Positions 25,671 to 34,597 of a stretch of DNA of 64,000 nucleotides are shown in pieces. A program made the position numbers and the translations under genes. The notes under the pieces are model-generated. The model was not told the origin of the DNA. It did not search any database and saw only the letters and a program-made list of their open reading frames with translations. The number at the start of each line of letters is the position of its first letter. The first letter of the stretch is position 1. This DNA comes from Streptomyces sp. NBC_01707 (GTDB lineage Bacteria > Actinomycetota > Actinomycetes > Streptomycetales > Streptomycetaceae): assembly GCF_041438805.1 (NCBI RefSeq), contig NZ_CP109190.1:7130001-7194000 (forward strand), in the 5' to 3' direction.

Positions 25671-26588
25671 ATGGCCCTTGGCACTCCCTCTACCAGGACG
25701 GATCACGCACGCACCGTGCGTGAGCTGCTGGCGACCGGTAAGACTTCGTATTCGTTCGAGTTCTGGGCGCCCAAGACCGAGAAGGGCGAACGCAATCTCT
25801 GGAATGCGTTGCGCCGGGTCGAGGCGGTGGGCCCGAACTTCGTCTCCGTGACGTACGGGGCCGGTGGTTCCACCCGGGCCGGGACGGTCAGGGCCACCCA
25901 GCAGATCGCTGCCGATTCCACGCTCACCCCGGTCGCGCACCTCACGGCCGTCAACCACTCCGTCGCCGAGCTGCGCAACATGATCGGGCAGTACGCCGAC
26001 GCCGGGATCAGGAACATCCTCGCCGTGCGCGGAGACCCGCCGGGTGACCCGATGGGCGAGTGGGTCGAGCATCCGGAGGGTGTGCGGTACGCGGCCGACC
26101 TCGTCCGACTCATCAAGGAATCCGGCGATTTCTGCGTCGGGGTGGCGGCATTTCCCGAGATGCATCCGCGCTCGACCGACTGGGACACCGACATCCGGCA
26201 TTTCGTGGACAAGTGCCGCGCGGGTGCCGACTATGCGATCACGCAGATGTTCTTCAATCCGGACGACTATTTGCGGATGCGTGACCGTGTGGTTGCTGCA
26301 GGTTGCGACACGCCCGTCATCCCCGAGGTCATGCCGCTCACCAGTGTCAAGCAGTTGGAGCGGTTCCCGCAGCTCAGCAACGCGACGCTGCCCTCGTCGC
26401 TGAAAGACCGCATCCTCGCCGTCAAGGACGACGCAGCCGCTGTACGCTCCATTGGCATCGAGTTCGCGACGGAGTTCTGCGCGAGGCTGCGTTCCGAGGG
26501 TGTGCCCGGGCTGCACTTCATTACGCTCAACAACTCGACGGCAACGCTCGAAATCTACGAGAATCTCGGACTGCACAAGCAGTCGTGA
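25671..26588 (+). CDS. metF: Methylenetetrahydrofolate reductase
   Basis: A 305-residue FAD enzyme that reduces 5,10-methylene-THF to 5-methyl-THF for methionine synthesis. Conserved stretches are '[20 protein letters not shown]', '[10 protein letters not shown]', 'AHLTAVNHS', '[13 protein letters not shown]' and '[16 protein letters not shown]'. The ATG at 25671 has no Shine-Dalgarno; TAACCT lies five bases upstream, so a leaderless or very short leader is likely. A longer open frame upstream is antisense-like and rejected. Confidence 0.93.
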   Translation: MALGTPSTRTDHARTVRELLATGKTSYSFEFWAPKTEKGERNLWNALRRVEAVGPNFVSVTYGAGGSTRAGTVRATQQIAADSTLTPVAHLTAVNHSVAELRNMIGQYADAGIRNILAVRGDPPGDPMGEWVEHPEGVRYAADLVRLIKESGDFCVGVAAFPEMHPRSTDWDTDIRHFVDKCRAGADYAITQMFFNPDDYLRMRDRVVAAGCDTPVIPEVMPLTSVKQLERFPQLSNATLPSSLKDRILAVKDDAAAVRSIGIEFATEFCARLRSEGVPGLHFITLNNSTATLEIYENLGLHKQS

Positions 26589-26628
26589 CCGGCCGTACCC
26601 GCCATGATCCCGGGGGGCGGCCGTAGAA

Positions 26629-27594
26629 ATGGGGGCGGGCATGGGCTGGACGGTCCTCTACATCGCGTTCGGCATCGTGGCGCTGTGGCTGCTCGGCGAG
26701 GTGCTCCTGCAGTACAAGGCGCGGCTGCGCTGGCGGCTGCTCGCCTTCACCGGCTTCGCCGGCGTGGTCGTCGGCGTGCTGATGCCGTCCGTGCCGGTCA
26801 TCGCCGTCGGCGCGATCGCGTTCGCCATCGGCCAGACGTACGTCACGCTCTCCTTCCGGCGCGGCTTCTCGACCGGCTGGGCCATAGGGGGCAGCCCGGG
26901 TGAGAGCCGTCGCCGACGTAGCGGCGGTGGCCGGGACGCCCGCCGGGAGCCCACGCTCGAGGTGTCGGACCTGGAAGTGGAGTACGACCGGTCGGGCGGG
27001 GACGAGGCGGAGAACGCCGCACCCGCACCCGCGGCCGCCGTCTACGAGCCGGAACCGCTGCCGGACGACACCGGGCAGTACGGCATCTACACCGATCCCG
27101 TCCCGCAGCAGGAGTCCCAGCAGGCGCAGGGGCAGCCCCAGTACGGCGCGTACGACCCGTACACCGACTACTCCACGTACAGTGGCGTGCCCGGCCAGGA
27201 GAGCTACGGCGGGCAGGGCGGGTACGCCGACCAGAACGCGTACGCCGGTCAGGACGGTTACGCCGGGCAGGGCGCCTACGCCGGGCAGTACGACTACGGC
27301 ACGGGCCAGCAGCAGTACGCCGCTTACTCCGACCCGTACATCGGCACCACCGGCGGCCCCTCGCAGTACGGCGCGCAAGGCACCTACGCGAGCTACGACA
27401 GCTACGGCAACCAGCAGCAGTACGCGGCAGACCCCTACGCCCAGCAGTACACCTCCGAGACCCCTCCGGGCGGCGTCTGGGTGCCGCAGCAGCGCGAGGG
27501 CGATCAGTACCCGCCGGAGCAGCAGCCCGCACAGCCCGCCCCGTACCCGAACGCCTACGACGGCGGCTACGACGAACAGCAGTACCGCTACTGA
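26629..27594 (+). CDS. Membrane protein with long Tyr/Gln/Gly-rich disordered tail
   Basis: A 321-residue protein. The N-terminal ~90 residues contain three hydrophobic segments ('WTVLYIAFGIVALWLLGEV', 'LLAFTGFAGVVVGVLMPSV', 'VIAVGAIAFAIGQTYVTL'). A basic linker (RRRRSGGGRDARR) is followed by ~200 residues dominated by Tyr, Gln, Gly, Pro and Ala, with near-repeats such as YAGQDGYAGQGAYAGQYDYG and QYGAYDPYTDYSTY. The tail resembles prion-like low-complexity sequence and should be cytoplasmic. The start is ATG 26629 or 26641. A conserved Streptomyces gene next to metF; function unknown. Confidence 0.72.
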   Translation: MGAGMGWTVLYIAFGIVALWLLGEVLLQYKARLRWRLLAFTGFAGVVVGVLMPSVPVIAVGAIAFAIGQTYVTLSFRRGFSTGWAIGGSPGESRRRRSGGGRDARREPTLEVSDLEVEYDRSGGDEAENAAPAPAAAVYEPEPLPDDTGQYGIYTDPVPQQESQQAQGQPQYGAYDPYTDYSTYSGVPGQESYGGQGGYADQNAYAGQDGYAGQGAYAGQYDYGTGQQQYAAYSDPYIGTTGGPSQYGAQGTYASYDSYGNQQQYAADPYAQQYTSETPPGGVWVPQQREGDQYPPEQQPAQPAPYPNAYDGGYDEQQYRY

Positions 27595-27708
27595 CGGACG
27601 CCCGGAACCCGGTCCTGCCCTCCCAGGCCCTCGAGGTCAGGGGGGAGAGACCGGGGGCGAGGCGGCACCGGCGCGGCCCGTAATCCTGCCTTCTCGATAC
27701 CGGCCGCC

Positions 27709-29229
27709 TCACTGGGAGCCGCGGAAGCCGTCCCCCTCCACGATGAGTCCGGCGACGAGCGTCCCCGACATACCGGCGTGCGCGAGCCCGCCGCCCGGGT
27801 GGGACCAGCCGCCCGCGAGGTAGAGACCCGGCAGCCGCGTGCGGTTCCCCGGATGCAGATACGCGCCCCTGGCCCCGGCCAGCGCCGGTGCGGGCACCGA
27901 GCCGCCCTCGGCGCCGGTGTCGGCCGCCGTGCGGGCGGGCGTCCGCACTTCGGCGTGGAGCAGCCGCTCGCGTATGCCGGGGACGGCGGCGCCGGCCGCT
28001 TCGATCAAGGTGTCCGCGTACCGCTCGCGCAGCGCCGCGTCCGTCCAGTCCACCGCGCCCTGCGGGGCGACCGTCGCCGTCACCGTCACGGCCTCGTGCG
28101 CGTCGTCGGGGCGCGTCGACGGATCGTCCGGGCGGATCACCGTCACCGTGGGACGCTCGGCGAGCCGGCCACCGAACACCGCCTCCCGTTCCGCCGCGCC
28201 GTCCGCGCCGTGCACCACGGTCCGGTGCACCGTCCCCGTGGGCCGGGCTCCGCTCAGCGACAGGAGGACCTGGAACCGGCCCGGCACCGTCGCCCCGTCC
28301 GCCGGCCGCGGCTGAGCCGTCACATCGCCGTCCTGCCAGAGCCCCTGCCCCGGCACCAGTCCCGGGCGCGGCCAGGCCCCGAGCACCACGTGGTCGGCCC
28401 CGGCGACCGTCCCGTCCGCCAGCTCGACCCCGGACGCCCGGCCGTCCTTCTCCACCACCCGGGCCACCTCGGCACCGAACACGAACTCCACCTTCCGCGC
28501 CAGGCACCGCTCGTACACCGCCTGCGCCAGCGCCCGGATCCCGCCGGCCACGTACCAGCTGCCGAATGTCTCCTCCATGTACGGGAGCAGGGCCGCGCTC
28601 GCCGGTGCGCGCACCGGGTCGAGGCCGTACGACAGCGCGTATCCCTCGAGCAGCGCGGTCAGCCGGGGGTCCGTCAGTTCCCAGGCACCGACCTCCGCGA
28701 CCGTGTCCGCCTGCCGGGCGGCCCGCAGCATCCGGCGCTGCCGGAGCGCCGGATACGGATCGCGGCCCAGCACCTGCCAGTCGGCGCGCAACGGCTCCTC
28801 CAGCAGCGGCCGACGGGACCGGTCCCACGCATCCCGGGCCCGGTCGAGGAACTCGCCCCAGCTGCTGCCCGCACCGGCCCCCAGCGCGCCGTCCAGGGCG
28901 GCTACCACCCCGGCCCGCGAGGCGTTCGGCAGGGAGACCGCCGTGCCGTCGGCGAAGAGATGGCGGCTCGCCGGATCGACCTGCGTCATCGTGACGCACC
29001 GCTCCAGCGGCTCCTTGCCGGTCTTGACGAACAGATCGCGGTAGACGGCGGGCAGATGCAGCAGCGAGGGACCCGTGTCGAACGCGAAGCCGTCCCGCGC
29101 ATACCGGCCGACCGAGCCGCCGTACGTCCCGGACCGCTCGTACACCGTCACCCGGTGTCCTGCCACGGCCAGCCGGGCAGCCGCCGCCATTGCGCCCATC
29201 CCGGCGCCGATCACCGCAATACGTGCCAT
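27709..29229 (-). CDS. Phytoene-desaturase-like FAD/NAD(P) oxidoreductase
   Basis: A 506-residue CrtI/NDP-family flavoprotein. It has the dinucleotide loop 'IAVIGAGMGAMAAAARLA', the FAD ribose motif 'VTVYERSGTYGGSVGR', and the C-terminal motif 'LPGLYLAGGWSHPGGGLAHA' with a conserved Gly-Gly pair. Relatives desaturate carotenoids or saturate prenyl chains, but no crtB or crtE is nearby, so the substrate is unknown. The ATG at 29229 follows AAGGTC; a start at 29250 would add seven residues. Confidence 0.82.
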   Translation of the reverse strand: MARIAVIGAGMGAMAAAARLAVAGHRVTVYERSGTYGGSVGRYARDGFAFDTGPSLLHLPAVYRDLFVKTGKEPLERCVTMTQVDPASRHLFADGTAVSLPNASRAGVVAALDGALGAGAGSSWGEFLDRARDAWDRSRRPLLEEPLRADWQVLGRDPYPALRQRRMLRAARQADTVAEVGAWELTDPRLTALLEGYALSYGLDPVRAPASAALLPYMEETFGSWYVAGGIRALAQAVYERCLARKVEFVFGAEVARVVEKDGRASGVELADGTVAGADHVVLGAWPRPGLVPGQGLWQDGDVTAQPRPADGATVPGRFQVLLSLSGARPTGTVHRTVVHGADGAAEREAVFGGRLAERPTVTVIRPDDPSTRPDDAHEAVTVTATVAPQGAVDWTDAALRERYADTLIEAAGAAVPGIRERLLHAEVRTPARTAADTGAEGGSVPAPALAGARGAYLHPGNRTRLPGLYLAGGWSHPGGGLAHAGMSGTLVAGLIVEGDGFRGSQ

Positions 29230-29260
29230 GTCAGTGACCTTAACGGCCACCGCTGACGAG

Positions 29261-29878
29261 TCAGCCGGGAGGCCAGTGCGAACCCGTCCCGGCCAGGCGT
29301 TTCTCCTCGCGCCGCTGGGCCCTGCGGCGCAGGAACCGGCGAATCCGGGAGGCCAGGAAGGCCAGTATCACGATGCCGAGCACCAGCAGCGTCGCAGCGA
29401 TGATCGCGGCAGCCAGCGGATGGAATATCGCGAACGTGATGATTCCGGCGACGCCCAGGTCCTCGGCGGTGCTCACCGCGATGTTGCTGAACGGCTCGGG
29501 TGAGGTGTTCACCGCCATCCTGGTGCCCGCCTTCACCAGATGGCTCATCAGCGCGGTGGAACCGCCGACGGCCCCGGCGGCGAGCTCCGGCAGCGAACCG
29601 CTCTCACCGGCCAGCAGCGCCGCCACGACGGCTCCGGCGACCGGTCTGATGACGGTGTGCACCGAGTCCCAGAGCGAGTCCACGTAAGGGATCTTGTCCG
29701 CCACCGCCTCACACAGGAACAGCACACCGGCCACCACGAGCACATCGGTGCGCTGCAGCGAGGCGGGCACCTCGTCGCTGACGCCGGTCGCGCCGAAGAC
29801 GCCCAGCAGCAGGACCACCGCGTAGGCGTTGATCCCGCTCGCCCAGCCACTTGTGAACACCAGGGGGAGTACGGACAC
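29261..29878 (-). CDS. DUF4126 membrane protein
   Basis: A 205-residue protein with about five hydrophobic segments ('FTSGWASGINAYAVVLLLGV', 'VLVVAGVLFLCEAVADKIPY', 'PVAGAVVAALLAGES', 'AIFHPLAAAIIAATLLVLGI') and a strongly basic C-terminus (RIRRFLRRRAQRREEKRL). It matches the DUF4126 family of unknown function. The GTG start lies seven bases after TACGAT with no ribosome site, which suggests a leaderless mRNA. The stop is 31 bases upstream of the start of the leftward phytoene-desaturase-like gene, so the two may form a unit. Confidence 0.78.
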   Translation of the reverse strand: MSVLPLVFTSGWASGINAYAVVLLLGVFGATGVSDEVPASLQRTDVLVVAGVLFLCEAVADKIPYVDSLWDSVHTVIRPVAGAVVAALLAGESGSLPELAAGAVGGSTALMSHLVKAGTRMAVNTSPEPFSNIAVSTAEDLGVAGIITFAIFHPLAAAIIAATLLVLGIVILAFLASRIRRFLRRRAQRREEKRLAGTGSHWPPG

Positions 29879-30241
29879 GGACGTGATCGTAACCAGGCGG
29901 TGCGGCGCTGCGGATGGAGTCGGGTGCGCAGCTCTGAGTATCCGTACCTAGTGAACGAGATGAGTAGGTACGCGGATGGGCTGCCACCTGCGCAGGCGGC
30001 AGAGTGGGGACCACGGAAGGGCGCAGCGCCGGTACCGCCGACACGGGGTGGCGGAACAGGCACGGCACTCCCTCCGGTACGGGGGTGCACCACGGAGGGC
30101 CCGGGGACCACGGGGGAACACGGGGGTCAGGGAAGGCCCTCCGGCAGCACGGGAAGCGCCGGTCGGACGAGGCTCGGGGGGATCGAGCCTCGTGGGACCG
30201 GCGCTTCTGTGCGTGCGGACGCTCTCGGGGAGGAACGCGTA
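29879..30241. other. Gene-free stretch with promoter repeats and a long terminator
   Basis: No credible coding sequence. At 29886-29891 (minus) is the TACGAT element of the DUF4126 promoter. At 29943-29950 and 29965-29972 CGTACCTA/TAGGTACG form an inverted repeat, flanked by two direct TGAGTA copies (29935-29940, 29961-29966). The right half carries the composite hairpin at 30153-30207. Confidence 0.5.
30153..30207 (-). terminator. Composite 22-pair hairpin after the TetR gene
   Basis: GAAGCGCCGGTC (30153-30164) pairs with GACCGGCGCTTC (30196-30207), and after a GG/GG internal loop ACGAGGCTCG (30167-30176) pairs with CGAGCCTCGT (30184-30193). It lies 35 bases beyond the TetR stop. Confidence 0.7.
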
Positions 30242-30853
30242 TCAGCGTCCGCTGACCCGGCCGTGCAGCAGCAGGGACAGCGCCGAGTGCACATCGTCGA
30301 TGGACCGCTCGGGCTGGAACGCCTGCCAGTCCAGCGCAGCCACCAGCACCATGCCGACCAGTGCGGCCGCCGTCAGCGGGATGTCGATCTCCTGGCTGAG
30401 CTCGCCGTTCCCGACGCCCTCCCGGAGCACGTCCTCGACCACGGCGACGGCCTCCTGACGCACCACCAGGAGGGTCGCCTGCCAGGCACGGTTGGTGCGC
30501 CAGAGCTCGGCGACGTACAGCTGGGTGAAGGCCGGATAGCGGTCGATGAAGACCAGACCGGCCCTGATCATCGCGTCCAGGGCCTCGACCCGGGTGCCGC
30601 CGCGCTCCTCGGTCTGCTCGGCCGCGGACCGCAGTGACGCGGTCAGCAGGCCGACGCCGTGCCGCAGCAGTTCCTCGAACAGCTCGGTCTTGCTCTTGAA
30701 GTTGTAGTAGACCGTGCCCTTGGCGACCCCGGCGCGCTCGGCGATCTCGTCGACCGTGGTCGCCGAGAAGCCCTTCTCCGCGATGAGCGTGACGGCCGCC
30801 TCGTAGAGCTTCTGCCGGGTGGCCTGGCGACGCGTGGTGCTGCTGCTGTCCAT
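30242..30853 (-). CDS. TetR/AcrR-family repressor
   Basis: A 203-residue regulator. The N-terminal helix-turn-helix is typical: 'RQKLYEAAVTLIAEKGFSAT', then 'TVDEIAERAGVAKGTVYYNF' and 'KSKTELFEELL'. The C-terminal helical domain would bind a ligand. It is the last gene of a three-gene operon with a YhgE exporter and an ATP-binding protein, and the palindrome at the operon's head is very probably its own operator, giving autoregulation. The ATG at 30853 lies 29 bases after the yhgE stop. Confidence 0.9.
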   Translation of the reverse strand: MDSSSTTRRQATRQKLYEAAVTLIAEKGFSATTVDEIAERAGVAKGTVYYNFKSKTELFEELLRHGVGLLTASLRSAAEQTEERGGTRVEALDAMIRAGLVFIDRYPAFTQLYVAELWRTNRAWQATLLVVRQEAVAVVEDVLREGVGNGELSQEIDIPLTAAALVGMVLVAALDWQAFQPERSIDDVHSALSLLLHGRVSGR

Positions 30854-30882
30854 GCGGTCGATTCTCACAGGTCCCGGCGCGC

Positions 30883-32970
30883 TCACAGGCTCAGCTCCGG
30901 ATGCAGCCGGTCCAGCGTCCACACCTGCTTGCGGCGCGCGGCGACCGCGGTCAGGGCCAGCGCCCCCGCGGTGAACGCCAGGAGCACCGCACAGCCTTGC
31001 CAGACCGGACCGAGCCCGCCGCCCGTGATCAGCCGGCGCAGCCCCTCGACGATGTAGCTCATCGGCAGATACGGGTGGATCGCACCGAAGAAGCCGGGGC
31101 TGGTCTGGACGGGATACGTACCTCCGGCCGAGGTCAGCTGCAGCATCAGCACGGCAAGTACGAGAATCCGTCCCGCCGCGCCGAACCGTGCGTTCAGCCA
31201 TTGCACGATCGCGCCGAAGCAGCAGGTCACAAGCGCGAGGAAGCCGATCGTTCCGGCGGCGTGGGCCATTTGCAGTCCCAGCCCCCAGTGCAGCACGGAC
31301 ATCAGAGCGGCGACCTGCAGCAGACCGATCGCGGCCACCGGCAGCCAGCCCGCGAGGGCGATCCGCCAGGCGGAGGCCCCGGCGGCGAGCGCCCGCCGGT
31401 TGAGCGGCTGGATCAGCATGTACGCCACCATCGCGCCCACCCAGAGGGAGAGCGGGATGAAGTAGGGGGCGAACCCGGTGCCGTAGTTGGGGGCCTTGTG
31501 CAACGACTGGGAGGCGAGCTTCACCGGGTCGGCCATCACATCGGTGCGCCGGTCGCGGTCCTGCTTGTCGTAGTCGGGGATCTTGCCGACCCCGTCGTTC
31601 AGCCCCTGGGCGAGCGAGGCCGAACCGTCGCCGAGCCGGATCAGCCCGCCGTCCAGACTGGTGGCCCCCTTCTTGAGTTCGCCGACGCCGGTGTTCAGGT
31701 CGACGGATCCGGTCCTCGCGGTGGCCAGGCCGGTGTGCAGCTCGTCCGCGCCCTTGGCGACCTTGTGGGCACCGGTGTTGAGCGCGTTGACCTTCGCGAC
31801 GGCGGACTTCAGGTCCTCGTCCAGGTGCGGGGAGCGTTCGGCGAGGGCGTCGGCCTGCTTCTGCAGGGTCGCCAGCTGTCCGCGCAGCTTCTTCAGATCC
31901 CCGTTCTGGTCCTTGACCAGTACGTTCACATCGTCGGCGACCTTCGCGACATCGGCCGCGGCAGTCGTGGCCCGCTTCAGCGGCGGACAGACGGTGGGGT
32001 CGGGGAGCAACTGCTCGGTGCAGCGGGTGCGATAGACGTCGGCCAGATCGTCGGAGGCCTCGTGGGCGGCGGTCGCGGCGGTCGGTGCCGTCTTCACCAG
32101 AAGGTCGAGGTTGTCCCGTACGGCCTGCGAGGAATCGGCGACCAGCCGGGCGGTGTCGCCGATCGTCCTGCCGTTGTCCTTCAGGAACGGGCGGACGTCG
32201 GCCGCCACCCCGTTGACCTTGTCGGCGAGCAGCTGGGTGCCGTCGGCGACCTGTCGGGACCCGGTCTCGAGGTCACCGGCGCCCTTGTTCAGCTTGGCTA
32301 TTCCGCTCTCCAGCCGACCGCTGCCGGACTTGGCGTCCTTGAGCCCGTCCGCGAGATCCTTCGAGCCCTTCTTCGCCTTGCCGATCCCGCCCTTGAGGTC
32401 GTCGGCGCCCTGGGCGGCCTTCGCCGTCGCGTCGTGGAGGTCGGAGAAGGAGATGAAGATCCGGTCGAGGAAGCCGCGCGAGGCATGGACCGAGGCGGCG
32501 GTGCGGACCTCGGAGAACACCGTCCGGGAGATCTGCCCGACGATGTAGTTGTTGGCGTCGTTCGTCCGCACCTGGAGCGCACCGGTCTCGGGGGAGTCAC
32601 CCGAACTGGACGCGATCCGCTCGCTGAAGTCCGTCGGCACGGTCAGCGAGAGGTAGTACGTGCCGTCCTCGACGCCCCGGTCGGCCTGGGCGGAGCTGAC
32701 CTCGTGCCAATCGAAGATCTTGGAGTCGAGCAGCTCGCCGGTGATCTCGTCCCCGGCCTCGATGCGCTTTCCGGCGGCGGTGGCACCCTTGTCGTTGTCG
32801 ACCAGGGCGACAGGGATCTTGTCGAGGCGGCTGTACGGGTCCCAGAAGGACCACAGGTACAGGGCGCCGTAGAGCAGGGGCAGGAGCAGGAGCGCGACGA
32901 GTGCGGCGCGGGGCAGCCTGCCCCTGCCGAAACGCTTCAGCTCAAGCGCGGCCAGTTTCGGCGAACGCAT
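30883..32970 (-). CDS. YhgE/Pip-family membrane protein (ABC-2-like permease)
   Basis: A 695-residue protein. A first membrane helix ('AALVALLLLPLLYGALYLWS') is followed by a ~450-residue extracytoplasmic region with repeated coiled-coil elements of the type 'GADDLKGGIGKAKKGSKDLA' and 'GAGDLETGSRQVADGTQLLA', and then five or six C-terminal helices ending in a short cytoplasmic tail. This is the YhgE/phage-infection-protein layout, related to ABC-2 permeases and MmpL-like exporters. The ATG at 32970 is favoured by AGGGGA upstream over the ATG at 32985. It overlaps the ATPase gene by 29 bases, so translation is coupled. Confidence 0.85.
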   Translation of the reverse strand: MRSPKLAALELKRFGRGRLPRAALVALLLLPLLYGALYLWSFWDPYSRLDKIPVALVDNDKGATAAGKRIEAGDEITGELLDSKIFDWHEVSSAQADRGVEDGTYYLSLTVPTDFSERIASSSGDSPETGALQVRTNDANNYIVGQISRTVFSEVRTAASVHASRGFLDRIFISFSDLHDATAKAAQGADDLKGGIGKAKKGSKDLADGLKDAKSGSGRLESGIAKLNKGAGDLETGSRQVADGTQLLADKVNGVAADVRPFLKDNGRTIGDTARLVADSSQAVRDNLDLLVKTAPTAATAAHEASDDLADVYRTRCTEQLLPDPTVCPPLKRATTAAADVAKVADDVNVLVKDQNGDLKKLRGQLATLQKQADALAERSPHLDEDLKSAVAKVNALNTGAHKVAKGADELHTGLATARTGSVDLNTGVGELKKGATSLDGGLIRLGDGSASLAQGLNDGVGKIPDYDKQDRDRRTDVMADPVKLASQSLHKAPNYGTGFAPYFIPLSLWVGAMVAYMLIQPLNRRALAAGASAWRIALAGWLPVAAIGLLQVAALMSVLHWGLGLQMAHAAGTIGFLALVTCCFGAIVQWLNARFGAAGRILVLAVLMLQLTSAGGTYPVQTSPGFFGAIHPYLPMSYIVEGLRRLITGGGLGPVWQGCAVLLAFTAGALALTAVAARRKQVWTLDRLHPELSL

Positions 32971-33781
32971 CGGCCGTCCCCTCATCGATGGTCTTCTCGT
33001 CGGTGGTCTTCTCGGCCGTCGCCTCGGGGGCCTCTGCGGGCTCGGACGCGTCCGTGGCGTCCGCCGCCGTGATGTCCGCGGTACCCGTGCTGTCCGTGCG
33101 GACGGTGATGGCGTTCCCGGGCGCCTGGCTGCACACGGCGAGCACGGTCGTGCCGCCGTCGGCGACGGAACGCAGCAGCTGCCAGGCCTCGGCGCGCTCG
33201 GCGTCGGAGAGCTTGAGATCGGTGTCGTCCACGGCGAGCAGCGGCGGCCGGCCGATCAGCGCGAGGGCGACGGACAGCCGCAGCGCCTCCAGCCGCTCCA
33301 GATCGCGTACGGAGGTCCGCTCGGCCTTGGGCAGGGTCGCCAAGTCGAGTCCTGCGGCCTCCAGTGCGGCTTCGATCCGGTTGCGGGCCGTGGCGGCGCG
33401 CTCGGCGCGGGGGCGGAGCAGGGCGCGCAGCGAGCCGTCGTACCGGCGCTGCAGCAGGGCGCGCTCGCGCAGGTGCTCGGCGACCGTGAAGGCCGGGTCG
33501 AGTTCGCTGACGCCCGGCACCGGGCCGAGCGCGCTGATCCTGCGTACGGCGGCCATCTGGCGCGGCAGGCGCAAGCCGCCCACCTCGGCCCGGCCCTCGG
33601 ACGGGCGCATCCGGCCCGTCAGGGCCAGCAGCAGGCAGGTGCGGCCGGAGCCGGACGGACCCTCGATCGCGACCAGGGCGCCGGGCGGGGCGTCGAGCCG
33701 TACGCCCCGGAAGGCCCAGCCGCGCGGTCCCTTGAGCCCGAAGTCCTCGGCGGTGACAGCTGCCCCGTGCGGGCTGTCCAC
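32942..33781 (-). CDS. ABC-type ATP-binding protein with degenerate Walker A
   Basis: A 279-residue protein with the layout of an ABC ATPase: P-loop GPSGSGRT (41-48), signature-region 'RTSVRDLERLEALRLSVALA' and Walker B 'PPLLAVDDTD'. The P-loop Lys is Arg47, and the LSGGQ signature is barely recognisable. The C-terminal 45 residues are Ala/Glu/Asp/Thr-rich and probably disordered. It is the natural partner of the overlapping YhgE protein. The GTG start at 33781 has GGAGG upstream. Whether it hydrolyses ATP is open. Confidence 0.78.
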   Translation of the reverse strand: MDSPHGAAVTAEDFGLKGPRGWAFRGVRLDAPPGALVAIEGPSGSGRTCLLLALTGRMRPSEGRAEVGGLRLPRQMAAVRRISALGPVPGVSELDPAFTVAEHLRERALLQRRYDGSLRALLRPRAERAATARNRIEAALEAAGLDLATLPKAERTSVRDLERLEALRLSVALALIGRPPLLAVDDTDLKLSDAERAEAWQLLRSVADGGTTVLAVCSQAPGNAITVRTDSTGTADITAADATDASEPAEAPEATAEKTTDEKTIDEGTADAFAETGRA

Positions 33782-33798
33782 AGACCCTCCTCTTTTGA

Positions 33799-33812
33799 AC
33801 TGACTGGTCAGT
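33799..33812. promoter_or_regulatory. TetR operator of the ABC-YhgE-TetR operon
   Basis: ACTGACTGGTCAGT has perfect 6-base arms around two bases. It lies 18 bases upstream of the first gene's GTG, between the promoter and the ribosome site, where a repressor would block transcription. Confidence 0.65.
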
Positions 33813-33946
33813 ACAAAAAGATAGCTCGAACTTGCGCGCGACACAAAAGGCCAGGTCAGGGGGCGATCGAGGTCGATTGTCAGTGGTGGGCCCCACGATG
33901 GATGCATACGGCCACGGAGCCGTCACACGACGACAGGAGGTTCGTC

Positions 33947-34495
33947 ATGGCCAACTCGTCCGCAGCTGCCGCCTCTCGGCGCCGCGCAGGCGGCCCTGCC
34001 CCCTCACCGACCGGCCCCGCCCCGTCTTCGAGCGGACCGGCGAACGACGTCCACCCGGTGCTGCGCCGGGCCACCGCGCCGCCCGCCGCCCTCGATCTGC
34101 TGGCCCAGGCCCGCGATGGCCTCGAAGAGGCCGCCGTGCTCGCCGTGCCGAACGAGCGCTATGCCACCGCTCACCTCGCCGCGCTGCGCACCGCCGCCGC
34201 CGTGCTCGCCGCCCGCGGCCGGCCCGAAACGACCAGGCGACGCAGGGAGAGGATCCGCAGCGCCTGGGAAGTCCTCCCGGAGATCGCCCCCGAGCTCACC
34301 GAATGGAGCGCCCTGTTCGCTTCAGGGGCCCGCCGCAGGGCCCGGGCGGAAGCGGGCATACCGGGGGCGGCCAGCAGTCGCGACGCCGACGACCTGCTGC
34401 GTGACGCGGCCATGTTCCTGCGCCTGGTGGAGCGGCTCCTGGTGCTCCAACCGACGCTCCCTCAGGCCCGGCAGGGGCGGCCCGACGCGGGATGA
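33947..34495 (+). CDS. SAV_6107-type HEPN-domain protein
   Basis: A 182-residue protein. A ~35-residue Ala/Pro/Ser-rich N-terminus precedes an all-helical domain: 'ALDLLAQARDGLEEAAVLAV', 'NERYATAHLAALRTAAAVLA', 'RIRSAWEVLPEIAPELTEWS' and 'ADDLLRDAAMFLRLVERLL'. This fits the HEPN fold recorded for SAV_6107 homologues in Streptomyces. The Rx4-6H ribonuclease motif of toxic HEPN proteins is not obvious, and no MNT antitoxin partner is adjacent. The ATG has CAGGAGG seven bases upstream. Divergent from the ABC operon. Confidence 0.72.
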   Translation: MANSSAAAASRRRAGGPAPSPTGPAPSSSGPANDVHPVLRRATAPPAALDLLAQARDGLEEAAVLAVPNERYATAHLAALRTAAAVLAARGRPETTRRRRERIRSAWEVLPEIAPELTEWSALFASGARRRARAEAGIPGAASSRDADDLLRDAAMFLRLVERLLVLQPTLPQARQGRPDAG

Positions 34496-34597
34496 CGGCT
34501 GCGGTGGCCCGAGGCAATAGGGTGGACAGCGCCTGTATCACCTGCACCGTTCACGCTCCGCCGTCAGTGGCGGCACCGTGCCGAGGAGTCAACTGCC

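Noticed and set aside
26843..28999. 718-codon leftward open frame
   Set aside because: It overlaps the oxidoreductase gene in another frame and the Tyr-rich gene on the opposite strand, is Arg/Gly/Pro-rich, and has no recognisable domain.
30901..33072. 723-codon rightward frame antisense to yhgE
   Set aside because: Shadow of a coiled-coil repeat gene; the real gene on the minus strand has family features and proper signals.
33947..34495. HEPN protein as a toxin-antitoxin system
   Set aside because: No nucleotidyltransferase partner gene adjoins and no clear RNase motif is visible, so there is no support for a defence or toxin role.
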